Shown here: piece after piece, positions 35,126 to 46,893 of the stretch
How the letters are laid out: each line of letters opens with the position of its first letter
How positions within the stretch are numbered: the first letter of the stretch is position 1
Assembly: GCF_022201045.2 (NCBI RefSeq)
Contig: NC_068557.1
Span: 744,001-808,000 of the forward strand
Origin: Citrus sinensis
Taxonomy: Eukaryota > Streptophyta > Magnoliopsida > Sapindales > Rutaceae
Length of the DNA: 64,000 nucleotides
Direction: 5' to 3'
Notes under the pieces: model-generated
What the model was told of the DNA's origin: nothing
The model's database searches: none
Seen by the model: the letters and a program-made list of their open reading frames with translations, nothing else
Made by a program: the position numbers and the translations under genes

Positions 35126-36889
35126 GCATTACGATTTACGAGTGCTGGTCATTTTATGGTTCGCATGCATTTTCTTTTCCTTTTTTTTAAATTAAATGAC
35201 AGAATCCTGTCCTTATTCTGTCTGATCAACAGTTCTATCTCTTCCCACGTTCCAATAATTTCTAGGCATTGTTCATTTTGTTCCTCCATGACTTTTATAA
35301 TTTCATTTCTTATAGTAATAATAAACCCGCCTCTTATTGAGATTTATTAAAAATAATTTGCTTCATTTCTCATAATTGTGCTTTACAAAATATCCAGCTA
35401 TAGGTGCTCATAGTCCAAACCAGTGCACCCAGTTCTGGAAATTCCAATTCATATTTTTTTTTTCAATCTGGTGGATTGGTTGATAGGATAAGATTTAAAA
35501 TTTTTCCCAATTGGTGGATTGAATACAATTTGCAGTATTGTAAGTGACAATAAGGTTTGCAAATTGATTAATAAAACAAATTATTTGAAAAAAATAAAAT
35601 CACAAGTACGACTATAGGCATAAAATATTGAAAAAAAAATTAGAGAAAGATAGTAGAATTGTTTACTGACAGAGGGATTTGAGGTTGTTTAAAAATGATC
35701 ATTTGGAAAATGATTAATTTACTGGAACAGCATAAATTTTGATTATTTCCCCTTTTTGTTTAATTTTTTTGGTTGTCACTCACGTGCTTGTTGCTTGCTT
35801 TTCCACATGCGTGCAAAATTCATTTTATTTCTCCAAAAATAAATAAATTCTCAACTATCATAGAAATAAATCGAATTAAGAGAAAAGATTTTCTTAAAGA
35901 CATCCGACGAGGCTATGAAAACCCAACTAGCCTAGTTCCTTCCCTAGAGCAAAACCAAGGCGAAAGGAATCCCAAAATATTCTATTCATTATTTACTTTT
36001 ATGACGTTTTATCTTATGTATAAATAAGTATTTGATCCACATAAAATGAATAAAAGTGAAGTTTATTTGTTTCTTAAAATCTTTCCGCACAAAGCATATT
36101 GAATGGTAAGTACAGCACATTTGTTCGTGAAGAAGTTACACGCCACATCCCCCCTCCACTTTGTTGAGAAATTTGGCGGGTGAAGCAGAAATGCAATTAA
36201 AGTGAAATTGAAAAATAATGATTACACAGTGACACCAGAATTTACGTGATTCTTTTGGCCTACGTTCACGGGCGAACACAGAAAAAAAAATATTTTACTG
36301 GTGAAAATGAATTACAAGTATTATAGTGTTTTGTCTTACAACCCAAAACTCCAATACACCCGAACTCTCAAAAACATTAGAACTAGAGCTCAAAACTTTC
36401 AACACTCTCCACTTACACCTCTTGGTACTCTCACTTAAATTAGAGAAAATAGGATGATTGAAGAGGGCAAATGAAGCCTCTATTTATAGGTCAAGCAATG
36501 CCCAAAAAATCAACAATAGTGGGCATTAAAATAATATAAAATTTCACTCAACTTTCCACTTTGGTGCCAAAGTTAAAAGTTGTGTGCTTCCCACTTACTC
36601 AACAAATTTATGTCAAGAGTTAAAAAAAGTTGCATGCTAACCACATTTAATTATTTGCCACATGCATGCACATGTTCAACAATTCTCCCACTTGAAGACT
36701 TGATTGATTGGTTGATTGAGAACCAATCATGTCTCCACACCATCCATTCTTTTTCACTATTGTCATGTTGCTTACGTCTTTGTTAGGTCACCAGAGGATC
36801 GACTCCATACAAATTTTTCAGCATTGATTGACTTGTTAAAACATCTGTTAGGTTCTCCTTGGTAGGGATTTTCTTTAAATCCACACTTC
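35126..36889. other. 3' flank of the OMT and unannotated DNA
   Basis: 35126-35712 is repeated in reverse complement at 53592-54182, downstream of the fusion gene. The short open frame there appears in both copies but looks like non-coding 3' flank. 35713-36889 holds no recognisable gene. The part around 36180-36760 might belong to the neighbouring Copia remnant. Confidence 0.55.
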
Positions 36890-37922
36890 CCTCCATCATT
36901 ACTTTTTGAACGAAGTGCTATTGTACCCATATTTGCTTTGTCCTAGAATGAAAGGTTAGGTTCCTTGTAATGTGCAAGGCACTCTGACTGTCACAAAATA
37001 CAGAAAATTTTCCTTATTTGTGCCCGAGCTCCTCCAATGACCTCTGTATTCAAATAGTTTTCCTGCAAACTTATGTAGTTGCCATGTATATTACTTTTGT
37101 TGTAGATAAAGCCACAACAGCCTACGGGTTTGAAACCTAACTTATAGCTCCTCCTATAAGTGTTAACACATTCAGTAGTGGATTTCATTTTATCAAGATC
37201 TCTTCTAAAATCTGAGTTCACATAGACCTTAACGACAACTTCTGATCCTTCGTAATATAATGCAACATATGAGGTTCCTCTAATGTATCTCAAGATCATC
37301 TTCACAGTTTTTCAATGCTCTCTACCAGGATTCAACATATATCTGATAATTGTTCCCACTGCTTGTGCAATATCTGGTCTAGTGCATATCATATCGAACA
37401 TCAAACTTTCCATTGATGATGCATATGGTACTCGAGACATCTCTCTCCTTTTTTCTTCATTGCTAGGACACATACGTGAGGATAACTTGAAATTAATAAG
37501 AAATGTGGTAGAAATTTGCTTACAATCTTGCATGTTGAAGCATCACAAGATTTTTTTCAAATAATTCTTTTAAGAAAACCAAATCTTCCTATTATTTATG
37601 TCTGGTGAATTTGCATCCCTAAAATTTTATTTGTTGGTCCCAAGTCCTTCATTTCAAACTCTCTAGCCAATTATGCCTTTAATTCTTAGACTCGATTTTT
37701 ATTGAGGCCTGCTACCAACATGTCATACACATACAACAACCAAATGATAAAATCATTGTCCTCAAATCTCTTGTAGTATGCACAATAGTCTGAAATGAGT
37801 TTGTTGTATCAAAGGCTCATGATGAAGGAATCAAATTTCTTATACCAATACCTCGGTGTCTGTTTAAGACCGTATAGAGATTTGTTTAACCTACAAACCA
37901 AGCTCTCCTTTCATGTTTCACG
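36890..37922 (-). pseudogene. Ty1/Copia polyprotein remnant: reverse transcriptase and RNase H region
   Basis: On the minus strand, in order from 37922 downward, pieces resemble Copia reverse transcriptase: LNKSLYGLKQTPRYWY-like, then a catalytic block reading YVYD where YVDD is expected. A GTRPDI-like block (CTRPDIAQAVG) and then RNase H with LRYIRGTSYVALYY and DKMKSTT follow (37312-37533 and 36991-37305). Several stops and frameshifts separate them. The catalytic Asp change and the breaks mean it is dead. The fragment abuts P450 remnant sequence at about 37923. Confidence 0.8.
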
Positions 37923-37924
37923 AA

Positions 37925-39860
37925 AACCTTCTGGTTGGAATAGTAACTTTACTCTTGTCCGTGTTACTTATAAATATTTCCTACATATATACTAATTAAA
38001 TTGTATGTGTTATATGAGAGAGATGGCAACCCAAAATTGATTATTCAAACTGCGCTGGCTAGGTATACTCGAAAACAAGTCGGCCAAGCATGTTAATGAG
38101 GAACAAGTAGTTGAGAAATACAATTAATTTTTGGTAAAAAGGAATAGATTATTTACATACCATAATCACTACTTTGACATCATCCAATGTCAAAGCACTA
38201 GCTTTACTGAGACTAAGTAGGTCATCGATTAAGTCCCCTTGTTGACCAACAATTTTTGGGCGCTTCGAATCCAAATGGTCATTGATGAGTTATTGATAAT
38301 ATCGAAATCTTTGAAATGCTTTTGGAGACGACAACGCATTCGTGTGAGTTTATCGAGCCAATTATTAATGAAAGAAAAAGAGCAATCTGAAAACAAAAAG
38401 GCCTAAAAAAAGAGGTGAGTTTCTACAAAAAGATAATCCAATCTATTTACAACTGCTGAGCCATCATCTTCAAACCTCTTACTAAAAGCGAATCTGAAAA
38501 TAATATTACGTACCGAAGTCTGTTGAAAAGTCAAGAGACAATGCATGGTAAAATTTGTGGTGACTGACAATAGCATGCCAAAAGTGAAGAAAGTGGGTTG
38601 TTGAGCATGGGCAAAGCATGTTCACATATACGGTACTACTCACAGAAACAGTGAAGATGACCATTTGTGCTTGTGAGACAATCTATTTTAAAAAGGGTGT
38701 ATTTATACATGTCTAGGAAAGTTTTGTAAACAAGGTAATATATCTAAAGAGTTTAGATTTTAAGTGGGACCGTTGGGACCCCTACATTCTCATAAGAACT
38801 TTCCTAATCTATTTATTCACGCAAAATTAACATCATAGAGACTGTTCTTTCAAGTGGGAATAGTTTGTTGAGAAAATGGTAGAAGACGAAACTTCTAGAA
38901 ATGGGGAGAGATCTACCCAAATGATTTCAAGAGACACTTCAGGTGGGGGGCAAGAGTTGTCACTTCACTATTCAGCACCTGTTATAGGGTGCCAAAAGAT
39001 CGATGTTGAAAAGTTTGATGGAAAAATCAACTTCGTAATGTGGAGGTTCGAAGTTATTGATGCCCTTATTTAAATCAATCTCGATGTTGTTTTGAAAAAT
39101 AAAAGACACTTATAAAACAAAGAAGCTTGGGATAGCATGAACGAGAAAACCTATGGTCAAATCATATCTTATTTGACCAAGGAGGTGAAATATCTAGTGA
39201 AAGATGATGAGTGTACGATGACTTTGTGGCATACATTGGAGTAAAAGTACTTGCTGAAACGTCCTGAAAAATCACATTCATGCAATAAGCTAGGTATATG
39301 GTTTTTTAATGAAATCTGAGGTGTCAATGCACAATTATGTCTCAAGATTTGAAAAATTACTTATAGATTTGAAGAACTTTAATGAAGATATTAAGGAAAA
39401 AGTCAAGGCTATAATCCTACTACACCCACTTCCAAAAGAATATAGTCATTTTGTTACTACCTCATTATATTGTAAAAGCGTGATCATCTTTAGAGATTTC
39501 TGCACAGTATTGACCAATTTAGAAATTCAAAATAATGATAAGCATTCCTAAAGAGTATCGTTTGGAGCTTTGTTAGCCAAAAAAATGATGATAGAGAAAA
39601 AAAAATGCGTGGTGGAAAGAATTCTAGATCCAAATTGAGAAGCAGAAATATAAATCAAGATGAGTATGCCTTTTGTCATGAAAGAGGCTATTGGAAGAAA
39701 GATTGTTCGAAGGCTCAGAAAAGATATGAAAAGAAACTAGTTACAGCAAACGTGGCACTGGTAAAGGCAAATAAGCACTAATTTTTCTATGTTTTTGGGG
39801 AAGAAGTAACAGAATCAGAAGAGAAAAAAGGATGGCAAGAATGATTGAAGCCGTTTTTTT
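37925..39860 (-). pseudogene. P450 remnant split by a Copia fragment
   Basis: Read on the minus strand, the N-terminal anchor lies at about 39860-39786 (worn MALL/LLPQKHRK-like). The middle of exon 1 is at 38520-38165, ending near the conserved region before the intron. The intron follows at about 38160-37985, and only the first ~20 codons of exon 2 (I-helix start) remain before Copia sequence takes over at 37923. The exon-1 section between is replaced by Copia gag sequence (38521-39785). Frameshifts occur throughout. Sequence is closest to copies A and D by eye, including a worn intron tRNA-like segment near 38045-38100. Confidence 0.8.
38521..39785 (+). mobile_element. Copia-type fragment: possible LTR plus broken gag
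   Basis: 38521 starts TGTTGAAAAGTC exactly where P450 homology stops, consistent with an LTR edge. From 38876 a gag frame begins (ATGGTAGAAGACG). Further gag pieces follow: KFDGKINFVMWRFEV, a YLVKDDECTMTLWHTLE-like stretch with a stop, 39309-39551, and a knuckle-like CHERGYWKKDC near 39676. At least three stops or shifts interrupt it. P450 N-terminal sequence resumes at 39786. No second LTR is visible, so it is truncated. Confidence 0.65.
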
Positions 39861-40712
39861 TTTTTTAGAGCAATTAGCTAGTTAGTCTTGTGCAATACAA
39901 ATTAACAACACACCTCTGCCTACCTATTTTTAACGTGTCGATTTGACCTTTTTGTTAACATTTAAAAAAATTGGTAATTATTCGATAAGAATATAAAACT
40001 AATTAGATTTTAATTATATGTTACTATATATTCACGTGTGTTAGAAAATTGTGGTAGAAAATTAAGAAGAATTAAGCACTAATCAGCCTAACATTGAATC
40101 TAATTCCATGTGTCGTATGATACGTGAGTAGATGGTGCTCCTGTTATAGTATGAGAAGGCCCTTAGACCCAAAGGCAGAGCTACCTGATCCCTAGGTAGA
40201 CTCAAGAAAATCACCATTTTTTTAGTAAATATTTAAAATATCATGTAAAACAATAAAAAATTAGAACCACATTAATGGTCAAACAACCTCTAACTACCAA
40301 AACTTTTACCTTCCACTTTATTGTTTTATTTTTAATTTACACAAAAATAAATTATTCAATTTGTTTCTCTCATAAAATATTTTAATTAGCTATGAGGAAA
40401 TCAAAGATCCAATGGCATCAATTGATGTTGAAGACACGGAAAAGAGCTTAGCAATATCAAAATGATTATTTTATTAAAACTTATAAAATATTTTTTAAAA
40501 TTTATTGGACATTAAAGAAATTTCCAAGGACTAATCTTTGTTGTTGTTGTTGTTAGTTTTTAAAGTGAATGATTATGTGTGGATTAGAATTTTATTTAAA
40601 TAAAAAAGGGAACAACAAAACGAGACAATTTAATGTTGAGATCGCTAACATTACTCACAGTTATTATGATCCTCAAACAAGAAATATATATAAACGTGAA
40701 CAATCCAAGTTT

Positions 40713-42822
40713 TCATATAAATTTGGTAGCTACAGGCCTGAGAGGATTCTTCTTGTGCAGGGTAAATCCGGGATTAGCATCATAATCCAAGTCCTCAATC
40801 TCCATTCCATGCGGCATTGTCCAATCAAATTTGTAAAGAAGATTGGCAAGTGCAAGCTCCACAATCGGCATTGCTACAGGTAATCCTGTACAAATTCTTC
40901 TACCGGCACCAAATGGGATAAATTCAAAGTTTTGGCCTCCCATATCAATATTAGAGCCCACAAATCTCTCAGGAATAAATTCGTCTGGTTTATCCCAAAC
41001 TTGGCCGTCCCTTCCTATTGCCCACACATTAACTAAAACCGTTGTCTTAGCTGGTATGTGATAACCATCGATAACGCACTTTTCTGTGGTCTCTCTTGGG
41101 ACGAATTCAGCCGCTGGTTGAAATCTCAATGTCTCTTTGACTACAGCCTTCAGATACTCTAATCTTGGAAGATCATCTTCATCTACAAAGCCTTTATCTT
41201 TTACCACACATCTTACTTCTTTTTGAACCTTCTTCATTGCTTCAGGATTCTTCATTAGGTTGGTCATAGACCATTCGAGAGTAACTTTAATTGTGTCCGT
41301 GGCAGCAATATTTTCCTGCTTGCAAAAAAAAAAATAATAATAATAAAACAAAAAATAAACAATCAAACATATATATCACGAAAAATTAATGTTTTTTGTC
41401 TAATTAGAAAAGAAAAAAAGCTGAGAGTTTATTTTTTTTTAAAAAATGATAGAGGAACAAAAAACCCAAATTAATTAGTTAGACCCCTACTTCTCCAGGA
41501 TTCGTATACAGATTGTCAGCTAATTAAAGTTCCTTGAAAACTCGGGCTAAGTGCTGGGGACAGCTAAGAATTTAAATTAATTTTGAGTGAAAAAAACATG
41601 GTACCATGATCGTTGCTTTGATATGATCTAACGTTTGATGATCATCAGCAGTTTTCATCTCAGCAAGTAAAACATCAATTAAGTCCTCTTTCTCAGCAAC
41701 TTTTGGTCGCTTTGGATCCAAATGGTCCTCGATGAGTTGCTGATAAACTTTATCACAATCACTGAAATTATTTCTGAGGCGACGATTCCATCCTGTGAGA
41801 CTATCGAGCCAACATCCCACGAAAGGCAAACAATCTCTTAAAAAGATTCTCCCCACCATGGCCTGAGTCTCCGCAAAAACAGAATGGAGTCTACTTACAG
41901 CTGCCGTGCTTTCATCTTCGAACCTCTTGCCAAAACCAACTCGAAAAATAATATTACGTATAAGAGTCATCGCCGTCTCGCACAGGTTGATAGGTGCTTC
42001 CGATGAGACATAATCATCATCAGCAGCAGCAGGTGCTGCGCCTAATTTTGATATTTTTTCAATCATACGGAAAATCTCATCTATTTGAACTTGACGAAAT
42101 TGCTCAGTTCTATTAGCGCTAAGCATATGGGTGACAAATTTTTTCTGCATCTCTCTCCAGCTCTCATAATGTGGAGTCAGAGTGAGACCCAAGAAATTGT
42201 AAGATAACTTTTGCGTGCCACTCAAAACTGGCCTGCTAGAAAATTGAAGATCGTGAGTTTTGAAGGCCTCTTTAGCCAATTTTGCTGAAGAAATTACTAT
42301 GGCTGATCTAAGACCAAGACGCAGAGAAAAGATGGGACCATATTGTTTGGAAAGTTTCCATAAACAAAATGCAAGGTTTGTGGCATCGAGCTGGTGTAGG
42401 TTACCGATTATGGTGGGTGGGGGGCCAAGAAACTAAGATAGTGGACGATTGAGATGAATGCAATGTGGGGGGAGGACATAAAATAATGTGGGAGGCTAAT
42501 GTGTATAGTAATGCTTGAAATTAGGAAAATAAAATACTATAGCCCTTTTAATATGATTGAAACCAGTAGTGAGTTCAGTGATAAAAAGCACTTGCTTTTG
42601 TTGGAAAGCTTGTTTTTATTTATTTATTATTTCGTGATGGCCACCAATTATTATTATTACTGTCCAAGACATAACTTTAATGCAGCATAATATCATATTC
42701 CTTTATACGTTGAAGGAGATAAACTTCTTTCTGGCCAACAATTATTATTTTCTGTGTTTTTGAAGAAGAAATAATAGAAAGATGGGAAGACAAAAAAGGA
42801 TCACAAGAACAAGTAGAGCCAT
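40713..42822 (-). pseudogene. Cytochrome P450 copy B, broken by a 334-bp insertion in exon 1
   Basis: The minus strand starts with an intact 25-residue anchor ending in LLQKHRK (42822-42748). It then runs into unrelated DNA (42747-42414) that replaces about 45 bp encoding the proline hinge. Exon 1 resumes at 42413 (GNLHQLD) and ends at 41605, and exon 2 is 41315-40713. Both remaining parts are open and carry AATDTIK (I-helix), ETLR (ExxR), FIPERF and the heme loop PFGAGRRICTG. The copy is otherwise the twin of copy C (48269-50077). Without the hinge and with stops in the insertion it should not give a full enzyme, unless the insert is spliced out, for which I see no good splice sites at its edges. 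Confidence 0.85.
42414..42747. mobile_element. 334-bp insertion of unknown origin in P450 copy B
   Basis: It replaces about 45 bp of exon 1 relative to copies A, C and D. No clear terminal inverted repeats or target duplication are seen; the edges are G-rich on one side and ATT-rich on the other. It could be filler DNA from double-strand break repair rather than a transposon. Confidence 0.6.
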
Positions 42823-43983
42823 TCCTTGTTTCCTTAGCAAGTGGCTGGGTAGTCTTGTGCACGCAACAACAACAGATCTATTCCTATTTATATATTATGA
42901 TGCATGGGCGGATTAAAGCCTTCGCTGGATGAGATCGGGCACATGCCTCTTTTTGCGTTTCGATAATTTTTTATTCTTCATAGTTGTTCAATTACGACTG
43001 GTCTTTTATTTATTTATTGAGCGAATCTGAACAGGCTAGCTGTTAGTTGGATTTGCAAGTGTAGCTGATACTATAACTCTTTTTTTTTTTTTTTTTTAGT
43101 TTTTTATTTTTCCTTTTCTAAGTTGTTCAAACTCAGAACTTAGTCCAATAGTGCTAAAAGAAAAGAATTGGGTGTCAACAATTGAATCTGCTTTCGAGGA
43201 CCACTAGCTGCTTACACTAGTGAACTCTAAATCAATAATCAATACATGTAAGATTTGATAATAAATTATTGAAACCAAGATTGTGACACGTGATTGTATT
43301 TATTATGGTAAAATTTATCAGTTAGTATTGTCCGAATATTACTAATAATAATATTTTATTTTTTCTCTTAATTTTTGACCAACAGTATTAGGTAGCTAGT
43401 TGTGTGCATTACAGCAACACACCTCTGCCTATTTTTATAATATGATACCTGAGCGAACTAAAGTCATTGTAGGATGAGATGGGGCACATGCCTTATTTTG
43501 AGTTTTAAAACTTTTTTATTCTTCATAATAGTTCATATCGGTCTTCTTTTTCTTTTTCTTTTATAAGCAAACCTCGTGCAATGAGGAAAATTATTGAAGC
43601 ATAAAAATTAAATAGAAGAGTGTAAATAAATTAAGTGGAGACATAGTGAATAGTAAGCCTACCCAATACCCGTTAGTAAGACAACTAAATCTAACAAAAA
43701 CAGGTGTATATACAAGCATTTATGAAAATAGCATGATAGTAATTAATATTCAATATAGTCATGTTTCTTGTATGTGTACCAATAAGGTATATCTGAAAGG
43801 ATCAAAATGGGAGAGCAATCTCATTATAATGCTATAGCAATAATCACCTACGTTTAATTGATTGATCCTGTAAAAGATGCGGTTACAAAGAAAGATAATA
43901 TGTGGCCCTAAATTCTGTTAAATCAATAATAACCAATTGTATTTATTGATCCTGTAAAAAAAAAAACTACTGAATCTTTTTTT

Positions 43984-44712
43984 TTAGTTAGACTATTGGC
44001 ACCCTCTTATTACATCACCGATATTCTCACAAAGCTTTGCACAAAACAGTTCATTTTGTGCAAAGTATAAAAGTCATTTACACTTGCAAGCAGCAACACC
44101 ACACACGCACAGAACAAAGAGTGCAGCAATGTTTCTCCCGTCTCTCTCTCTCTCTCTCTCTCTCTCATTCCCCCTCTTTTATCCCCCACCACACAGCAGT
44201 GTAGCAACCATATTAATGCTCATGATGTTATGAATGATACAAAGCTTCCCATTCAGAGGAACAATTACTGCAGTCCTTGGCAATCATAAGCAATTTTGAA
44301 GAACCCAATCAAACCAAACTGAGAAGGTCCCTCATGTAAGAACAAAATTCAAGCTACCATAAGCAAAGCAATCAACATTAATTACCAAATTAATATATGC
44401 TCTGTAAAATAATTTGAAGACCACGATATCCTTAACAAGAACAATAACCATTCAAAATCTATGAGGCCTCAAAAACATATTAATTCATCTTCAACAATTA
44501 AGCAGTCTGCATCTTAATTACAAATTAATCTTTAATCAATTAAGCCGATTGTGTTGGGGGTTAGAGAGCGGTGCAGCTGAGATCGAGAGAATGAAGACAA
44601 CAGAGTTGAGAGAGTGAGGAAGATCGGAGTAGAGAGAGTGAGGGGGACCGGAACTGAGAGAGTGAGGGAGATCGGTGCCGAGATAATGCAGGTGTGCCAA
44701 TAGCACCACTCA
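43984..44712. mobile_element. Mutator-like (MULE) non-autonomous element, left-arm copy
   Basis: The ends read GTTAGACTATTGGCAC and GTGCCAATAGCACCACTCA, an inverted repeat. Flanking DNA on both sides matches the element at 59853-60610, so it sits at the same ancestral locus. Only about 35 bp inside each end are shared; the interior (about 44015-44685) differs completely. It carries a (CT)n run and purine-rich DNA of unknown origin. No transposase is present. Its class is inferred from the ends and AT-rich flanks. Confidence 0.6.
44141..44166. repeat. (TC)n microsatellite
   Basis: Thirteen uninterrupted TC units inside the MULE-like element. It explains the Arg/Glu-repeat frame on the opposite strand. 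Confidence 0.95.
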
Positions 44713-45334
44713 TTTTTTTGTTTTTGTTGGCAATGGCTGGGAATGGCCCATCTCTTAATCTATGCGATGGGTCATCAACCAAACACAATTGATGGGCGAT
44801 GTGCTATCTCTCAATTTTTAATTGGATTCTATTAATTTCGGTGGTTTCGATAGATGAAATTTTAGGCCAAATATTTAAGTTACAAATGATGATTACAAAA
44901 ATTGAAGATTTGTCCTACATTAAAAATTAATGATAAAAATTAAATATAAATAACATTTCCTAGTCAGGAGTGGAAAACATCATAAAGACTTGTAATCTAG
45001 TGCTGATTGGATATTAATAATTCCCTGCCTTGTTTAACTCCAATACTTTTAAACAAATACGTGCTAACTTGTTTAATTTGAATATACAAGGATTTTAATT
45101 TAGGTGGACTTATTTACACTTAAAAGTTCTTGAGAAAACTTTATTATTCTGAATACGTATCTAATAATTTTAAAAAATTCATTTTTATTTCGCACAGACT
45201 TTCAAATGTTAAAAAAGTACTCAATTAATCCTTTTAAATTAACCATTGGTTATGCATTAATAGTCTATATAATTATGTTTCTATCAATATAATCAAGCAT
45301 CTATGGAATGGTCAAAACGGGAGTATGGGACAGC
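44713..45334. other. Spacer of the inverted repeat, no gene recognised
   Basis: AT-rich sequence between the MULE-like element and the hAT insertion. The first ~50 bp (GGCAATGGCTGGGAATGG) recur at 59810-59835. Confidence 0.5.
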
Positions 45335-46885
45335 CAGGGACGTAGCCATGAATTAAATTGATCTGGGGCACACTAAAAATGTAGTATAATTTTGAAAATT
45401 TATATTACAACACATAAAATCACAATATAATATAAATTGATAATAAATTTTGAAAATTTAGATAACAATACATAGAATTGCAACTATAATATAAATTAAT
45501 AATAAATTTACTTATTACAATTGTTCTAATCAAGAATTCCCCAACGAGATTTCATGCGTTGAAAATGCTGTAAAATAATTTCATTATCAATACAATCAAA
45601 TACATCTTTTTCAATGTACACAACCAGATTATCATTCAACCATTCATCTTCCATTCAACTTCGTAGTCGATTCTTCACATAATTCATAGCTGAAAAAACT
45701 CTTTCAACAGTGGTAGTGGCAACTGGTAAAACTAATGCTAATGTGACTAATAAATAGACCAATGAAAACACCTTGTGCTTATTAGTCTCAACCATTTTTT
45801 GTGTAAGATCACAAATCTTGTTTAATCCTGAAAACTCAACACTAGACTGCATATCCATTATGTAAACATCAAGTTAAGTATCTAGTGCCATGAGATCAAT
45901 TGGAGAAAAATCTTTTAGATAAAATTGAGCAAGGCGCAATAACGGTTCTTTATTGAAAGCTGCAAATAAATCTTTTGGACATAAACAAGCCAAGCACAGA
46001 AGTAATTTAGTGTTTACCTCATTAAAACGACTGTTTAACTCTTGAAGTTGCATATCCAAAATAGTACAAAATAGGTCAATGCGATAATGATGCATATTTG
46101 TGATCTCTTGTGCTCTATGCCTTGATCTTCCAGGGGTTAGAAACATATTTTCCATGATAGGAACAATAATAAAATGCTTCTCACAAAATGAAGAAACTTG
46201 ACTAAGCAAAGAATTCCATCCATGTTCCCTCATCCTTTGTAGACCTAGTTTGCAAATACTAACTAATTTCATGGAATTCACAATATCTTGATCTTTCCTT
46301 TGTAATGCTTGTGACAAATCATTTGCAAAACCAAGAATATTTTTCATCAAGTATAAAGTAAACACAAAATCAAATGTTTGCATGAACTTCAAATTTAAGC
46401 TATATAATAAAATTAGCAATTTTAAAATAGAAAAAATAATGAAATAAAAAATTAGAATTAAAAAACATCACGCGCATGGTGACGATCAGGGAGCACTGCA
46501 AATCGCCTAATCTGCTATGGAGTCCACCCACCACACTTTATTTCATGGAACTATGGAAGAGACGAGAGAAAGCGGAAAGCTAAGATTTTACTTATTTTAA
46601 TTAATTTTTTAATGAATTTCATTTGATAAAGGTTCTCTCATTTGTATTTATTGATTTTTATGATATTATAATAGTTAATCAAATTATTTAGAATTAGACA
46701 TTTAAGTTAGGGGCAACGTGAAATGTTTTTAAAATTATATGGGCACTTTCAAAGTTTTAAAATTTATGTGGGGCATTTTGATAAATAATAAATAAAATAT
46801 ATTTTTTTAAGAAAACCATCAAAAAAAATTTTGAAAGCCAGCTGGGGCATGTGCCCCACCTGGTCCTATGCTGGCTCCGCCACTG
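45335..46885 (-). mobile_element. hAT-type DNA transposon, 1551 bp, with 8-bp target duplication
   Basis: The ends CAGGGACGTAGCCA and TGGCTCCGCCACTG form an imperfect inverted repeat of the plant hAT type. The 8-bp duplication GGGACAGC flanks it exactly (45327-45334 and 46886-46893). Minus-strand frames encode the C-terminal half of a TTF-type zinc finger/ZMYM1-like hAT transposase. The N-terminal zinc finger and catalytic core start are missing, so it is an internally deleted copy. It lies in the loop of the 4.1-kb inverted repeat. Confidence 0.92.
45655..46419 (-). pseudogene. hAT transposase C-terminal remnant (ZMYM1/TTF-type family)
   Basis: Two minus-strand frames (46419-45874 and 45858-45655) together resemble the middle and end of this family. 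A helical region contains GRSRHRAQEI and HHYRIDLFCTILDMQLQELN. The dimerisation block TTTVERVFSAMNYVKNRLRS lies near the end. A stop near 45870 separates the two parts. The catalytic DDE region is not complete. The family is recognised from the conserved blocks. No function is expected. Confidence 0.8.
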
Positions 46886-46893
46886 GGGACAGC

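Larger units (their letters stand above)
39786..43925. repeat. Left arm of a ~4.1-kb inverted repeat
   Basis: Reverse complement of 47170-51240. It includes the P450 copy B, its 3' flank (40140-40560 pairs with 50160-50890), and its upstream region (42860-43925 pairs with 47170-48220). Differences are small indels plus the 334-bp insertion at 42414. The ~3.2-kb spacer holds a MULE-like and a hAT element. Confidence 0.9.

Noticed and set aside
35156-35350. 64-codon frame after the OMT, repeated at 53958-54152
   Set aside because: It is conserved only because the 3' flank was duplicated. It begins within probable 3' UTR and has no recognisable domain.
43646-43837. Small frame repeated in both inverted arms (also 47230-47457)
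   Set aside because: It lies in the P450 upstream region. Repetition follows from the arm duplication, and its end differs between copies.
44010-44207. Minus-strand frame with an Arg/Glu repeat
   Set aside because: A product of the (TC)n microsatellite at 44141-44166.
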